NCBI GenBank assembly: GCA_004282995.1
Contig: SHLU01000006.1
Span: 1 to 25,602 of the forward strand
Reading direction: 5' to 3'
DNA from: Sphingomonadaceae bacterium
Lineage (GTDB): Bacteria > Pseudomonadota > Alphaproteobacteria > Sphingomonadales > Sphingomonadaceae
DNA: 25,602 nucleotides
Shown here: positions 7,977 to 14,681 of the stretch, piece by piece
Layout of the letters: every line of letters begins with the position of its first letter
How positions within the stretch are numbered: the first letter of the stretch is position 1
Notes under the pieces: model-generated
The model's database searches: none
What the model was told of the DNA's origin: nothing
Seen by the model: only the letters and a program-made list of their open reading frames with translations
Made by a program: the position numbers and the translations under genes

Positions 7977-8036
7977 ATGACATGGTTTGGAGGCGGAACA
8001 TGGCCCCGCTCCGGTGGTTGCATGGGGCATGACTGA
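7977..8036 (+). other. Possible 19-codon leader ORF before the ClpP-like gene
   Basis: ATG 7977 follows GGAGGA (7968-7973) and opens a 19-residue frame (MTWFGGGTWPRSGGCMGHD) that ends at TGA 8034-8036, overlapping the ATG at 8029 of the ClpP-like gene. This ribosome site is the best in the region, while the ClpP-like start has none of its own. The arrangement suggests a coupled leader peptide, but such a short frame can occur by chance. Confidence 0.3.
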
Positions 8037-8592
8037 TGCCAAACAGAACCAGACCATCCTGACTTCGCCCCAACTGCGTTTCGTGGGCAGCATCGACGAA
8101 GCGATGTACAATGAATTTCGCCAGCAACTGGGCGCCGCCCCGGATGATGGTCCACTCGTGTTCAATTTGACTACGCTTGGGGGAAACCCCGAGATTGCCC
8201 GCTGCATGGGTGACGATATTCGTCTCCTTCGCGAGGCCGGCCGCGAATTGTTCTTTCTTGGCAAAGCGGCGGTCTATTCAGCCGGCGCGACCTTTATGGC
8301 GCATTTCCCCGTCGACAATCGTTATCTCACCCATGGGACGAGACTGATGATCCACGAGCGGCAGATTACGCGCACCATCAACCTGTCGGGGCCGCTCAAG
8401 AGCTGCACCGCGCAATTGCGTGCAGCACTGCACGAAATCGAGCACTCGATCGCCATCGAGGAAGAGGGTTTCCGCTCGATCGTCAACGGATCGAAGGTCG
8501 AATTCGAAGACCTGTGCGAGAAGGCCCCCAACAATTGGTACATTTCCGCCAATGAAGCGTTGGAAAAGGGCCTGGTAGCCGGGATCGTCTGA
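8029..8592 (+). CDS. ClpP-fold (S14-like) protein
   Basis: The 187-residue product (ATG 8029) has the ClpP/crotonase fold pattern: TTLGGNPE (48-55) in place of the ClpP SPGG oxyanion turn, AVYSAGATFMAHF (81-93) with the candidate nucleophile Ser84, and LMIHER (106-111) with the candidate His109. Where ClpP has its catalytic Asp just before FLSAPEA, this protein reads NNWYISANEA, so the aligned residue appears to be Asn169. Canonical ClpP is about 200 residues and forms tetradecamers with ClpX/ClpA. This copy is divergent and has no clpX neighbour, so partnership with an unfoldase is not implied. An in-frame TTG at 7987 would add 14 residues. It is divergent from the BlaI-like repressor, and the shared gap holds the operators, so regulation by that repressor is plausible. 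The substrate is unknown. Confidence 0.78.
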   Translation: MTDAKQNQTILTSPQLRFVGSIDEAMYNEFRQQLGAAPDDGPLVFNLTTLGGNPEIARCMGDDIRLLREAGRELFFLGKAAVYSAGATFMAHFPVDNRYLTHGTRLMIHERQITRTINLSGPLKSCTAQLRAALHEIEHSIAIEEEGFRSIVNGSKVEFEDLCEKAPNNWYISANEALEKGLVAGIV

Positions 8593-8604
8593 TAGCGTCC
8601 CGGC
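8578..8604. terminator. Candidate hairpin between the convergent ClpP-like and sdhA genes
   Basis: GCCGGGA (8578-8584) pairs perfectly with TCCCGGC (8598-8604) across a 13-base loop that contains the stop codon of the ClpP-like gene. Neither side has a clear T-run, so this is a weak or bidirectional terminator at best. Confidence 0.4.
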
Positions 8605-8611
8605 TTCCGAA

Positions 8612-10471
8612 TCAGTAAACCCGCTTCTTGGGCTCGATATAATCGATATCGTCGGTGAGCGTGTATTCGTGCACCGGGCGATAATCGATCCGCATCACGC
8701 CGTTGCCTGAACCCTTCGCGCCGCCGCCCCAGCCCTCAAACCAGGTCACGGTGTGCTTCATCCATTCCTTGTCATCGCGCTCGGGATAATCCTCGTGCGC
8801 ATGGGCGCCGCGCGATTCCTTGCGGTTTTCGGCGCTGGCGATGGTGACATTGGCCTGCGCCATCAGATTGTCGAGTTCGAGCGTTTCGATCAGGTCGCTG
8901 TTCCAGATCAGCGAGCGGTCGGTGACGGCAATGTCCTCCATCCGCATGTTGACCTTGGCGAGCAGTTCCTTGCCTTCGGCCAGCAGCTTGCTGTCGCGGA
9001 ATACCGCAGCGTGTTTCTGCATGCCCTTCTGCATTTCCTCGCGGATGCGCGCGGTGGGCGAGCCACCATCGGCATAGCGGAAATGATCAACCCGGCTCAG
9101 CGCGAGATCGGCGCTGTCCTTGGGCAGCGCGTCGTGCGCGGAATTGGGCTTGAGATTATCCTTGAGGTGCAGGCCAGTCGCGCGGCCGAACACCACCAGG
9201 TCGATCAGTGAGTTCGATCCGAGCCGGTTGGCACCGTGAACGCTGACGCAGGCAGCTTCGCCAACGGCGTAGAGGCCTGGCACCACCCGGTCGGGCTCGG
9301 CACTGGTCGGGTTGATGACCTGTCCGTGGAAGTTACAAGGGATGCCGCCCATATTGTAATGCACTGTCGGGGTTACGGGCAGCGGCTGGCGGGTGAGGTC
9401 AACACCGGCAAAAATCTTGCCACTCTCGGTAATGCCCGGCAGGCGCTGGGCCAGCGTTTCGGCCGGGATGTGGTCGAGATGCAGGTAAATATGGTCGCCA
9501 TCCGGACCGACCCCGCGCCCTTCGCGCATTTCCAGCGCCATCGAGCGTGAAACGACATCGCGGCTGGCGAGATCCTTGGCCGAAGGGGCGTAGCGTTCCA
9601 TGAATCGCTCACCTTCGGAATTCGTAAGATAGCCGCCCTCGCCCCGTGCGCCCTCGGTGATGAGGACACCTGCGCCGTAGATGCCGGTCGGGTGGAATTG
9701 GACAAACTCCATGTCCTGCAACGGCAAACCGGCGCGCAGAACCATGCCGCCGCCATCACCGGTGCAGGTGTGCGCACTGGTGGCGGTGTAATAGCAACGG
9801 CCATAGCCGCCGGTCGCCAGCACCACTGCATGGGCCTTGAACCGGTGGATGGTGCCATCATCGAGGCACATGGCGATCACGCCGCGGCATTTCCTGCCTT
9901 CGGGCGTGTCTTCCATGATCAGATCGAGCGCGAAATACTCGATGAAGAAGTCGGCATCGTATTTAAGGCTCTGCTGGTAGAGCGCGTGCAGCATGGCGTG
10001 GCCGGTGCGGTCGGCTGCGGCGCAGGTGCGCTGGACCGGCGGGCCGGCGCCCATGTTCTGCATGTGGCCGCCAAAGGGCCGTTGGTAGATCGTGCCGTCC
10101 TCGTTGCGGCTGAACGGCACACCGGCATGTTCGAGCTCATAAACCGCAGCGGGGGCCTCGCGCGCGAGATATTCGATTGCGTCCTGGTCGCCGAGCCAGT
10201 CGGCACCCTTGACCGTATCGTACATATGCCATGACCAATGGTCAGGTGTATTGTTGCCAAGACTGGCGGCGATGCCGCCCTGTGCCGCGACGGTATGCGA
10301 ACGGGTGGGGAAGACCTTCGAAATGTTGGCGGTCTTCAAACCGGCTTCAGCAGCGCCCATTGTGGCGCGCAGGCCCGAGCCGCCAGCACCTACGACGACG
10401 ACGTCGAAGGTGTGGTCGATAATCGGATAGGCGGGTGTCGCCTTGTTCTGGGTGGTGTCTTCGGCAGCCAT
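8612..10471 (-). CDS. sdhA: Succinate dehydrogenase flavoprotein subunit
   Basis: This 619-residue protein is the FAD-bearing catalytic subunit of complex II. It oxidises succinate to fumarate on the cytoplasmic face of the inner membrane and passes electrons to SdhB. Visible features are the dinucleotide-binding GAGGSG (28-33) and RSHTVAAQGG, with His59 as the expected covalent FAD attachment site. HPTGIYGAG and TEGARGEGG are active-site segments, and NRLGSNSL lies near the C-terminal part of the FAD domain. It starts from ATG 10471 with GGAGGTG upstream and shares one base with the sdhD stop (TGATG), implying coupling. It is the last gene of sdhC-sdhD-sdhA. The next gene is convergent, so sdhB is not in this cluster. 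Confidence 0.98.
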   Translation of the reverse strand: MAAEDTTQNKATPAYPIIDHTFDVVVVGAGGSGLRATMGAAEAGLKTANISKVFPTRSHTVAAQGGIAASLGNNTPDHWSWHMYDTVKGADWLGDQDAIEYLAREAPAAVYELEHAGVPFSRNEDGTIYQRPFGGHMQNMGAGPPVQRTCAAADRTGHAMLHALYQQSLKYDADFFIEYFALDLIMEDTPEGRKCRGVIAMCLDDGTIHRFKAHAVVLATGGYGRCYYTATSAHTCTGDGGGMVLRAGLPLQDMEFVQFHPTGIYGAGVLITEGARGEGGYLTNSEGERFMERYAPSAKDLASRDVVSRSMALEMREGRGVGPDGDHIYLHLDHIPAETLAQRLPGITESGKIFAGVDLTRQPLPVTPTVHYNMGGIPCNFHGQVINPTSAEPDRVVPGLYAVGEAACVSVHGANRLGSNSLIDLVVFGRATGLHLKDNLKPNSAHDALPKDSADLALSRVDHFRYADGGSPTARIREEMQKGMQKHAAVFRDSKLLAEGKELLAKVNMRMEDIAVTDRSLIWNSDLIETLELDNLMAQANVTIASAENRKESRGAHAHEDYPERDDKEWMKHTVTWFEGWGGGAKGSGNGVMRIDYRPVHEYTLTDDIDYIEPKKRVY

Positions 10472-10866
10472 CAGGCGGCACCTCCAAGAGGGGTAAGGGC
10501 AATGCGGACGACGCAGAATACGCCGAACACCGCACCAGCGATTGCAGCAAGGTTCAACAGCACGACGAGAGCAAACTTACTGCCGGCTTCATGCACGTAA
10601 TCTTCTATCAGAACCTGCAGACCGAGCCGCGCATGCCAGAATACGCTGACCAGCAACAACGCCATTGCCGCTGCAGACAGCGGCTGCGCAAGCCATTCGC
10701 GGACGGTTGGATAGGTGAGGTCGGGCAGCAGCGCGAAGCTGGTGATCAACCACAGCATCAGCACCAGGTTGCCGATGGCGGTAAACCGCTGCAACAGCCA
10801 GTGATGTGCGCCCTCGCGGGCCGAGCCGAGGCCGCGCACGCGGCCGATGGAAGTTCCGTTACCCAT
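10471..10866 (-). CDS. sdhD: Succinate dehydrogenase membrane anchor subunit
   Basis: The 131-residue product has three membrane helices, near 28-48, 63-84 and 97-120. SVFWHARLGLQVLIEDYV contains His78, which corresponds to the heme b ligand of E. coli SdhD, and Tyr90, which matches the quinone-site Tyr. It anchors complex II with SdhC. Its ribosome site AAGGA lies at the end of sdhC, 12 nt separate the two genes, and its stop overlaps the sdhA start. Position and motifs make the assignment firm although the family is poorly conserved. Confidence 0.94.
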   Translation of the reverse strand: MGNGTSIGRVRGLGSAREGAHHWLLQRFTAIGNLVLMLWLITSFALLPDLTYPTVREWLAQPLSAAAMALLLVSVFWHARLGLQVLIEDYVHEAGSKFALVVLLNLAAIAGAVFGVFCVVRIALTPLGGAA

Positions 10867-10878
10867 GCTGGTCAGTCC

Positions 10879-11259
10879 TTATTTCAGCAGGATCCAGGCC
10901 CAGAAGGCCACGGTGAGGATGATCGCAATGACCGGGGCGAGGATCGACCACATCTTGTTGGTGTCGAGTTCATATCCGGCCCCGATATCGAGCACGAAGT
11001 GACGCAGTCCGCTCATCATGTGGGTGAAAAACGCCCATGAGAGGCCGATAAGAACGATGTGGCCGGGGATGGAGCTGGCAAGCTCGTAGAATAGGCCATA
11101 CGCTTCTTCGCCACTCGCCAGCGCGCCCAGCCACCACAAACCGATGGCGAGGCCGACCAGCGCCATCCCATCTCCGGTGATGCGGTGCAGGATGGAGACC
11201 AGCATATGCGGACCCCATTTCCAGATTTGCAGGTGCGGTGATAGCGGACGGTCAGCCAT
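10879..11259 (-). CDS. sdhC: Succinate dehydrogenase cytochrome b556 subunit
   Basis: The 126-residue form starting at ATG 11259 begins MADRPLSPHLQIWKW, the classic SdhC N-terminus; an in-frame upstream extension to 11304 lacks similarity. It has three membrane helices (about 29-48, 66-88, 104-124). SILHRITG (22-29) contributes to the quinone site, and FTHMMSGLRHFVLD carries His80, the probable heme b ligand, and His87. It is the first gene of the sdhCDA unit. The 169-bp gap up to the divergent SDR gene should contain its promoter, but I do not see convincing hexamers for it on this strand. Confidence 0.95.
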   Translation of the reverse strand: MADRPLSPHLQIWKWGPHMLVSILHRITGDGMALVGLAIGLWWLGALASGEEAYGLFYELASSIPGHIVLIGLSWAFFTHMMSGLRHFVLDIGAGYELDTNKMWSILAPVIAIILTVAFWAWILLK

Positions 11260-11390
11260 GAATTGTTTGCCCTCGGATACAGGTCTTCTGCTTGCGGCCC
11301 TCACTTAGCGAAATGCGGCGTGCGTGCAAGGACAGGCTAAGGGCCATGTAGCGCTTGTCCCGAGCCTTTTTGCGCAGTTTCGCTCTATGC

Positions 11391-11418
11391 TCGACATTGG
11401 CAGGGCGTTGGCTGTAAT
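11391..11418 (+). promoter_or_regulatory. Predicted promoter of the second SDR gene
   Basis: TCGACA (11391-11396) and TGTAAT (11413-11418) are 16 bp apart, and each matches five of six consensus bases. The expected transcript start, near 11425, is only about four bases before the ATG at 11429. This agrees with the absence of a ribosome-binding site there. Confidence 0.55.
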
Positions 11419-11428
11419 CGTGCCCGCC

Positions 11429-12139
11429 ATGACAACAATCCTTCTGACCGGCTCCAGTCGCGGCATCGGTGCCGCCACCCGCGAATTGCTCGAAGCCCGT
11501 GGCGCGCGGGTAATCGGCCATTCCACCACGGGCGACGATGCGGGCGAGATTGCCGCTGATTTTACCGATCCCGAAGCGCCCGCTATTTTGTGGGAAAGCG
11601 CGCTCGATCAGGCTGGCGGCACAATTGATGTCCTCGTCAACAATGCCGGATTGTTCAAGGCCAACCCGATAGACAGTGACGATTCCAGCTGGTTTGACGA
11701 GTGGGAGGGTACACTGCGTATCAATCTGACCGCCGCAGCCCAGCTTTCGCGCTTCGCCGTGCAACATTGGCAGGAGCGGGAATCCTCGGGGCGGATCATT
11801 CATGTCGCCAGTCGCGCCGGTCATCGTGGCGATTCTCCGGCGCATTGGCACTATGCCGCGGCCAAGGGCGGGATGCTGGCGCTGCACAAGACCATCGCCC
11901 GCGCCTATGCCAAGGACAAGATCGTCAGTTACGCTGTGACCCCGGGCTTTACCGACACCGCCATGGCGGGCGACTACCTGGAAAGTCGCGGTGGACCTGG
12001 CTTGCTCGCCGATATCCCGCTGGGCCGGGTGGCCGAGCCGGAGGAGATCGCCAATATCATTGCTTGGCTCGCACTCGAAGCACCGGCCAGCCTGACCGGC
12101 GCCACGCTCGATGCCAACGGTGCGAGTTATGTCCGCTAG
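11429..12139 (+). CDS. Short-chain dehydrogenase/reductase
   Basis: The ATG at 11429 gives 236 residues starting MTTILLTGSSRGIG, so the Rossmann glycine motif (GSSRGIG, 8-14) comes immediately. The frame stays open upstream to 11324, but that part is not SDR-like. NNAG (71-74), Ser128, Tyr142 and Lys146 complete the catalytic set. The length and C-terminal SLTGATLDANGASYV fit FabG-like SDRs acting on small carbonyl compounds with NAD(P)H. The substrate cannot be told: the FabG fold is shared by many unrelated pathways. It overlaps prmA by 11 nt, so the two are very likely cotranscribed, although their functions are unrelated. There is no Shine-Dalgarno sequence; the predicted promoter is only about 10 bases upstream. 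Confidence 0.9.
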   Translation: MTTILLTGSSRGIGAATRELLEARGARVIGHSTTGDDAGEIAADFTDPEAPAILWESALDQAGGTIDVLVNNAGLFKANPIDSDDSSWFDEWEGTLRINLTAAAQLSRFAVQHWQERESSGRIIHVASRAGHRGDSPAHWHYAAAKGGMLALHKTIARAYAKDKIVSYAVTPGFTDTAMAGDYLESRGGPGLLADIPLGRVAEPEEIANIIAWLALEAPASLTGATLDANGASYVR

Positions 12140-13037
12140 CTGGAAACTCACGGCCTACGCGCCTAAGCCAGTCGTCCAGGCCGCGCTGCTGGCCCATGAT
12201 GATGCGTGGGACTGGGATGACGAAGTCATCGTCTCGGGCCGGGAGGTGGCAGAGGACAAGCCCGACGATTGGGTCCTTGAATGCTGGTTTCCCCGCAAAC
12301 CCACATCGACGGACCGCAACAACGCAAAAGCGCTGTTCGCCGGACGTGCGCCCATATTCTCCGAGGACAAACTGCCGGAGACCGACTGGGTCACCGTGAG
12401 CCAGCAAGGGGTAGAGCCAATCCGCGCTGGCCGATTCCACGTTCACACCCCTGAATTCGACCCTGATCTCACGCCAGGTATCGTGGATTTGACCATCCCT
12501 GCCAGTCAGGCCTTCGGGACTGGGCAGCACAACACGACCGCTGGTTGTCTCGCCATGCTTGACCTGATGAAGCGCGAAGGTGTCGTCGCGCGGGACATTG
12601 CCGATATCGGCACCGGCACCGGCCTGCTCGCTTTTGCCGCCTTGGCGCTGTGGTCAAGGGCCAAGGTCACGGCTACCGATATCGACGCGGTTTGCGTTTC
12701 CGTTATCGAACACAATGCCACCGCCAACACGGTCAAGCTCGGCAGTGCGAATGGCGAGTTGACCATGATCGTCGCTCCAGGCACCGACCACCCGCTGATC
12801 GCGGCGCGCGCTCCGTTCGACCTGCTTATTGCCAACATCCTTTCCGGACCGCTGATCGAACTCGCACCGGACTTTGCCGCACACACCGTGCCGGGCGGAC
12901 ATGTGCTGCTTGCAGGGTTGCTGGAAACGCAGGAGCCGGCAGTGCGCCGGGCCTATCGCAAGGCCGGTTTCCGCCTAGCTCGCCGCCATGTCAGTGGGGA
13001 CTGGTCGATCCTGTGGCTGCGCAAACGCCGGATCTAG
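12129..13037 (+). CDS. prmA: Ribosomal protein L11 methyltransferase
   Basis: PrmA trimethylates ribosomal protein L11 using SAM. The ATG at 12129, inside the 3' end of the SDR gene, gives 302 residues, close to the family length. The N-terminal part (1 to about 110) is the L11-recognition domain, here divergent. The catalytic domain has PASQAFGTGQHNTT (124-137; most PrmA proteins have AFGTGTHPTT), the SAM loop DIGTGTGLLA (159-168), the acidic ribose-binding segment ATDIDA and LIANIL, the NPPF-equivalent motif. Its stop TAG interlocks with the stop of the convergent PncC-like gene inside CTAG. The in-frame ATG at 12111 is less likely because it would overlap the SDR gene more. Confidence 0.93.
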   Translation: MSASWKLTAYAPKPVVQAALLAHDDAWDWDDEVIVSGREVAEDKPDDWVLECWFPRKPTSTDRNNAKALFAGRAPIFSEDKLPETDWVTVSQQGVEPIRAGRFHVHTPEFDPDLTPGIVDLTIPASQAFGTGQHNTTAGCLAMLDLMKREGVVARDIADIGTGTGLLAFAALALWSRAKVTATDIDAVCVSVIEHNATANTVKLGSANGELTMIVAPGTDHPLIAARAPFDLLIANILSGPLIELAPDFAAHTVPGGHVLLAGLLETQEPAVRRAYRKAGFRLARRHVSGDWSILWLRKRRI

Positions 13038-13528
13038 CGGTTCTGCGCGAGTGTGGTTTCGAGGAATTCGAGCGCGACCCGGGTGAATGTTTCCATGTTG
13101 GCGATCCGTTTGTCGCTGCCGGTTTCGCTGACCTGGGCCCATTCGCCATTAGGCCCCACCACCGCTACGCAGCTGCGTCCGGCTGGCGCGCCGGCGGGAT
13201 GCGAACTGCCGCCTACCGATCCGCTCTCGGCAACGCCCCAATCAGCACCAAAATTGTCGCGGATCGCGCGCGCCTGCAGCAATGCGTAATCCTCGCTCGC
13301 CCCGCGCATTCCGCGATAGGCCTCCTGTGGGAGGTCGAACAGGATGTCGCGCGCACGCAATGAATAGACCACCCCTCCGCCGACGAAGAAATCGAGCGCC
13401 CCGGGCACGGTCAGTAGCGACGCCGCGATCAATCCGCCGGTCGCTCCATCAGCGACAGCGATCTTTTCGCCCCTCCGACGCAAATCAGCTGCGACCCGTA
13501 CCGCGATCTCCCCCGTTTCAGGGAGCAT
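13034..13528 (-). CDS. PncC/CinA C-terminal domain-like protein with altered active site
   Basis: From ATG 13528 the product has 164 residues, the length of a stand-alone PncC (nicotinamide-nucleotide amidase, which recycles NMN to nicotinate mononucleotide). Fold markers are present: TGGLIAASLLTVPGALDFFVGGGVVYS (30-56) matches the TGG...G..F..G.V.YS pattern. However, where the family has ESCTGG with a catalytic Ser, this protein has DGATGG (27-32): Glu becomes Asp and Ser becomes Gly. The later glycine-rich loop is also unusual (GSVGGSSHPAGAPAG instead of GIAGPGGG). It may be inactive as an amidase or use another mechanism. It overlaps the upstream hydrolase gene by 11 nt, so it is third in the ligA unit. 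Confidence 0.8.
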   Translation of the reverse strand: MLPETGEIAVRVAADLRRRGEKIAVADGATGGLIAASLLTVPGALDFFVGGGVVYSLRARDILFDLPQEAYRGMRGASEDYALLQARAIRDNFGADWGVAESGSVGGSSHPAGAPAGRSCVAVVGPNGEWAQVSETGSDKRIANMETFTRVALEFLETTLAQNR

Positions 13529-14681
13529 TGCTGAGTCCGTTCTCAGACGCGATAGGGTCAGGCAGTGGTTCGCCCTTTGCATCGGAGTGATAGCGCGCAA
13601 CTGCCGCGACGACCCGATGCATCATATCCATCCGTTCAGGCACCGGAACGGCCGTCCGACCGATCATAACCGCCACGGCATAGCGAGCGCCGTCTGGGGC
13701 GGTGAGGAGACCAACATCATTGAAGCCCGCTTGCTCGGCTGCCCCAGCCCGCGATGGTGAATCATACTCCTGGCCCGTCCCGGTCTTGTGGCCGATCGTC
13801 CAGCCAGGCGGAACCCCGCCCTTCAGCCTGTTCGGGCCGCTTTTAACATCGCGCAGAAGATCAAGGAAAATGCGCGTGGTCGCTGGTTCGAGAAGCTCCC
13901 CGCGGGCCAGTCGCGCAAGCGCGCCAGCAATGGCGATCGGCGTCGCCCCATCGACAGGCTTGGCAACGTAGGAGTTGAACGCCGTCGCGCGCACTTCATC
14001 CGGTACCTTGTCGCGAACCTCGTAGAACCGGCGCTCGAGCGCATAGTCCTGCCGCCATTCGAGGCCGGCGATCGCACTCTGCATCGCTCGTTCGCCAGGT
14101 CCGAAACGGATTGCGCCGAGGCGGTTGCGCACGATCGTCTTGCGTACCGCTTCCGGTCCGCCGATGCGCCGTAGCAAGCGGTCATTGGCCGTATTGTCGC
14201 TTGCGGTAATTGCGCGCCGCATCAGGTCGCCGAAATCGCCGGTATAGGCTCCTCGAGCCAAGACAATATTGCGGATCGGCTGGTGGAAAAGGGTCAGGTC
14301 GGAATAGCCGACCAAAACCGGTTCATCGAGCGACAGCTTGCCAGCATCGACCTGTTCGAGAGCAGCCAAGGTGACCCACAATTTACTGACGCTTTGCTGG
14401 GGAAACAGCTGGTTGCCGCCGAAATGTACGGTGCGTCCGCGCTCTACATCAACGATGGCAATACCGAGGTATCCGTCGAACAGGCTGCCGATTTCGTAGA
14501 GGGCATTGTCAAGTCGCCGTTCTTCGTCGGTCTGAGCATCCTGTTTGGCCTGCGCGACTGCCTTTTCTATCCGTTGCTGATAGACCGATGCGTCATCCGC
14601 CCCTTCACCGCATGCCGTCAGGGCAAGCGAAGCGGCCATGAGCATATTGCGGCCCAGGAAGTTAGATCGCAGGAACCTCAT
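13518..14681 (-). CDS. Class A beta-lactamase-like serine hydrolase, lipoprotein
   Basis: ATG 14681 gives 387 residues with a lipoprotein signal peptide (LTAC, lipidated Cys24). The serine-hydrolase motifs are in order: SVSK (97-100, nucleophile Ser97), SDN (161-163) and KTG (299-301). This is the class A beta-lactamase/DD-peptidase fold. The SDN-to-KTG distance (about 136 residues) is about 30 longer than in true class A enzymes. The omega-loop ExxLN motif holding the deacylating Glu is not recognisable; the region reads GLEWRQDYALERRFYE. I therefore doubt that it is an efficient beta-lactamase; a penicillin-binding peptidase or esterase is equally possible. It overlaps ligA by ATGA and the PncC-like gene by 11 nt, so the three are translationally linked. 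No regulator lies beside it. Confidence 0.85.
   Translation of the reverse strand: MRFLRSNFLGRNMLMAASLALTACGEGADDASVYQQRIEKAVAQAKQDAQTDEERRLDNALYEIGSLFDGYLGIAIVDVERGRTVHFGGNQLFPQQSVSKLWVTLAALEQVDAGKLSLDEPVLVGYSDLTLFHQPIRNIVLARGAYTGDFGDLMRRAITASDNTANDRLLRRIGGPEAVRKTIVRNRLGAIRFGPGERAMQSAIAGLEWRQDYALERRFYEVRDKVPDEVRATAFNSYVAKPVDGATPIAIAGALARLARGELLEPATTRIFLDLLRDVKSGPNRLKGGVPPGWTIGHKTGTGQEYDSPSRAGAAEQAGFNDVGLLTAPDGARYAVAVMIGRTAVPVPERMDMMHRVVAAVARYHSDAKGEPLPDPIASENGLSNAP

Noticed and set aside
11260..11390. sdhC promoter (TTGCAC-16-TAAGTG on the minus strand)
   Set aside because: The -10 match is too weak (two of six) to separate it from background.
11252..12151. 299-codon minus-strand frame opposite the second SDR
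   Set aside because: The SDR strand has GSSRGIG, NNAG and the Ser-Tyr-Lys set; the antisense frame has nothing recognisable.
13518..14681. The beta-lactamase-like gene as the target of the BlaI/M56 pair
   Set aside because: It lies more than 5 kb away inside the ligA unit, and no TACA/TGTA dyad is seen before ligA or the gene itself; a link cannot be supported from this window.
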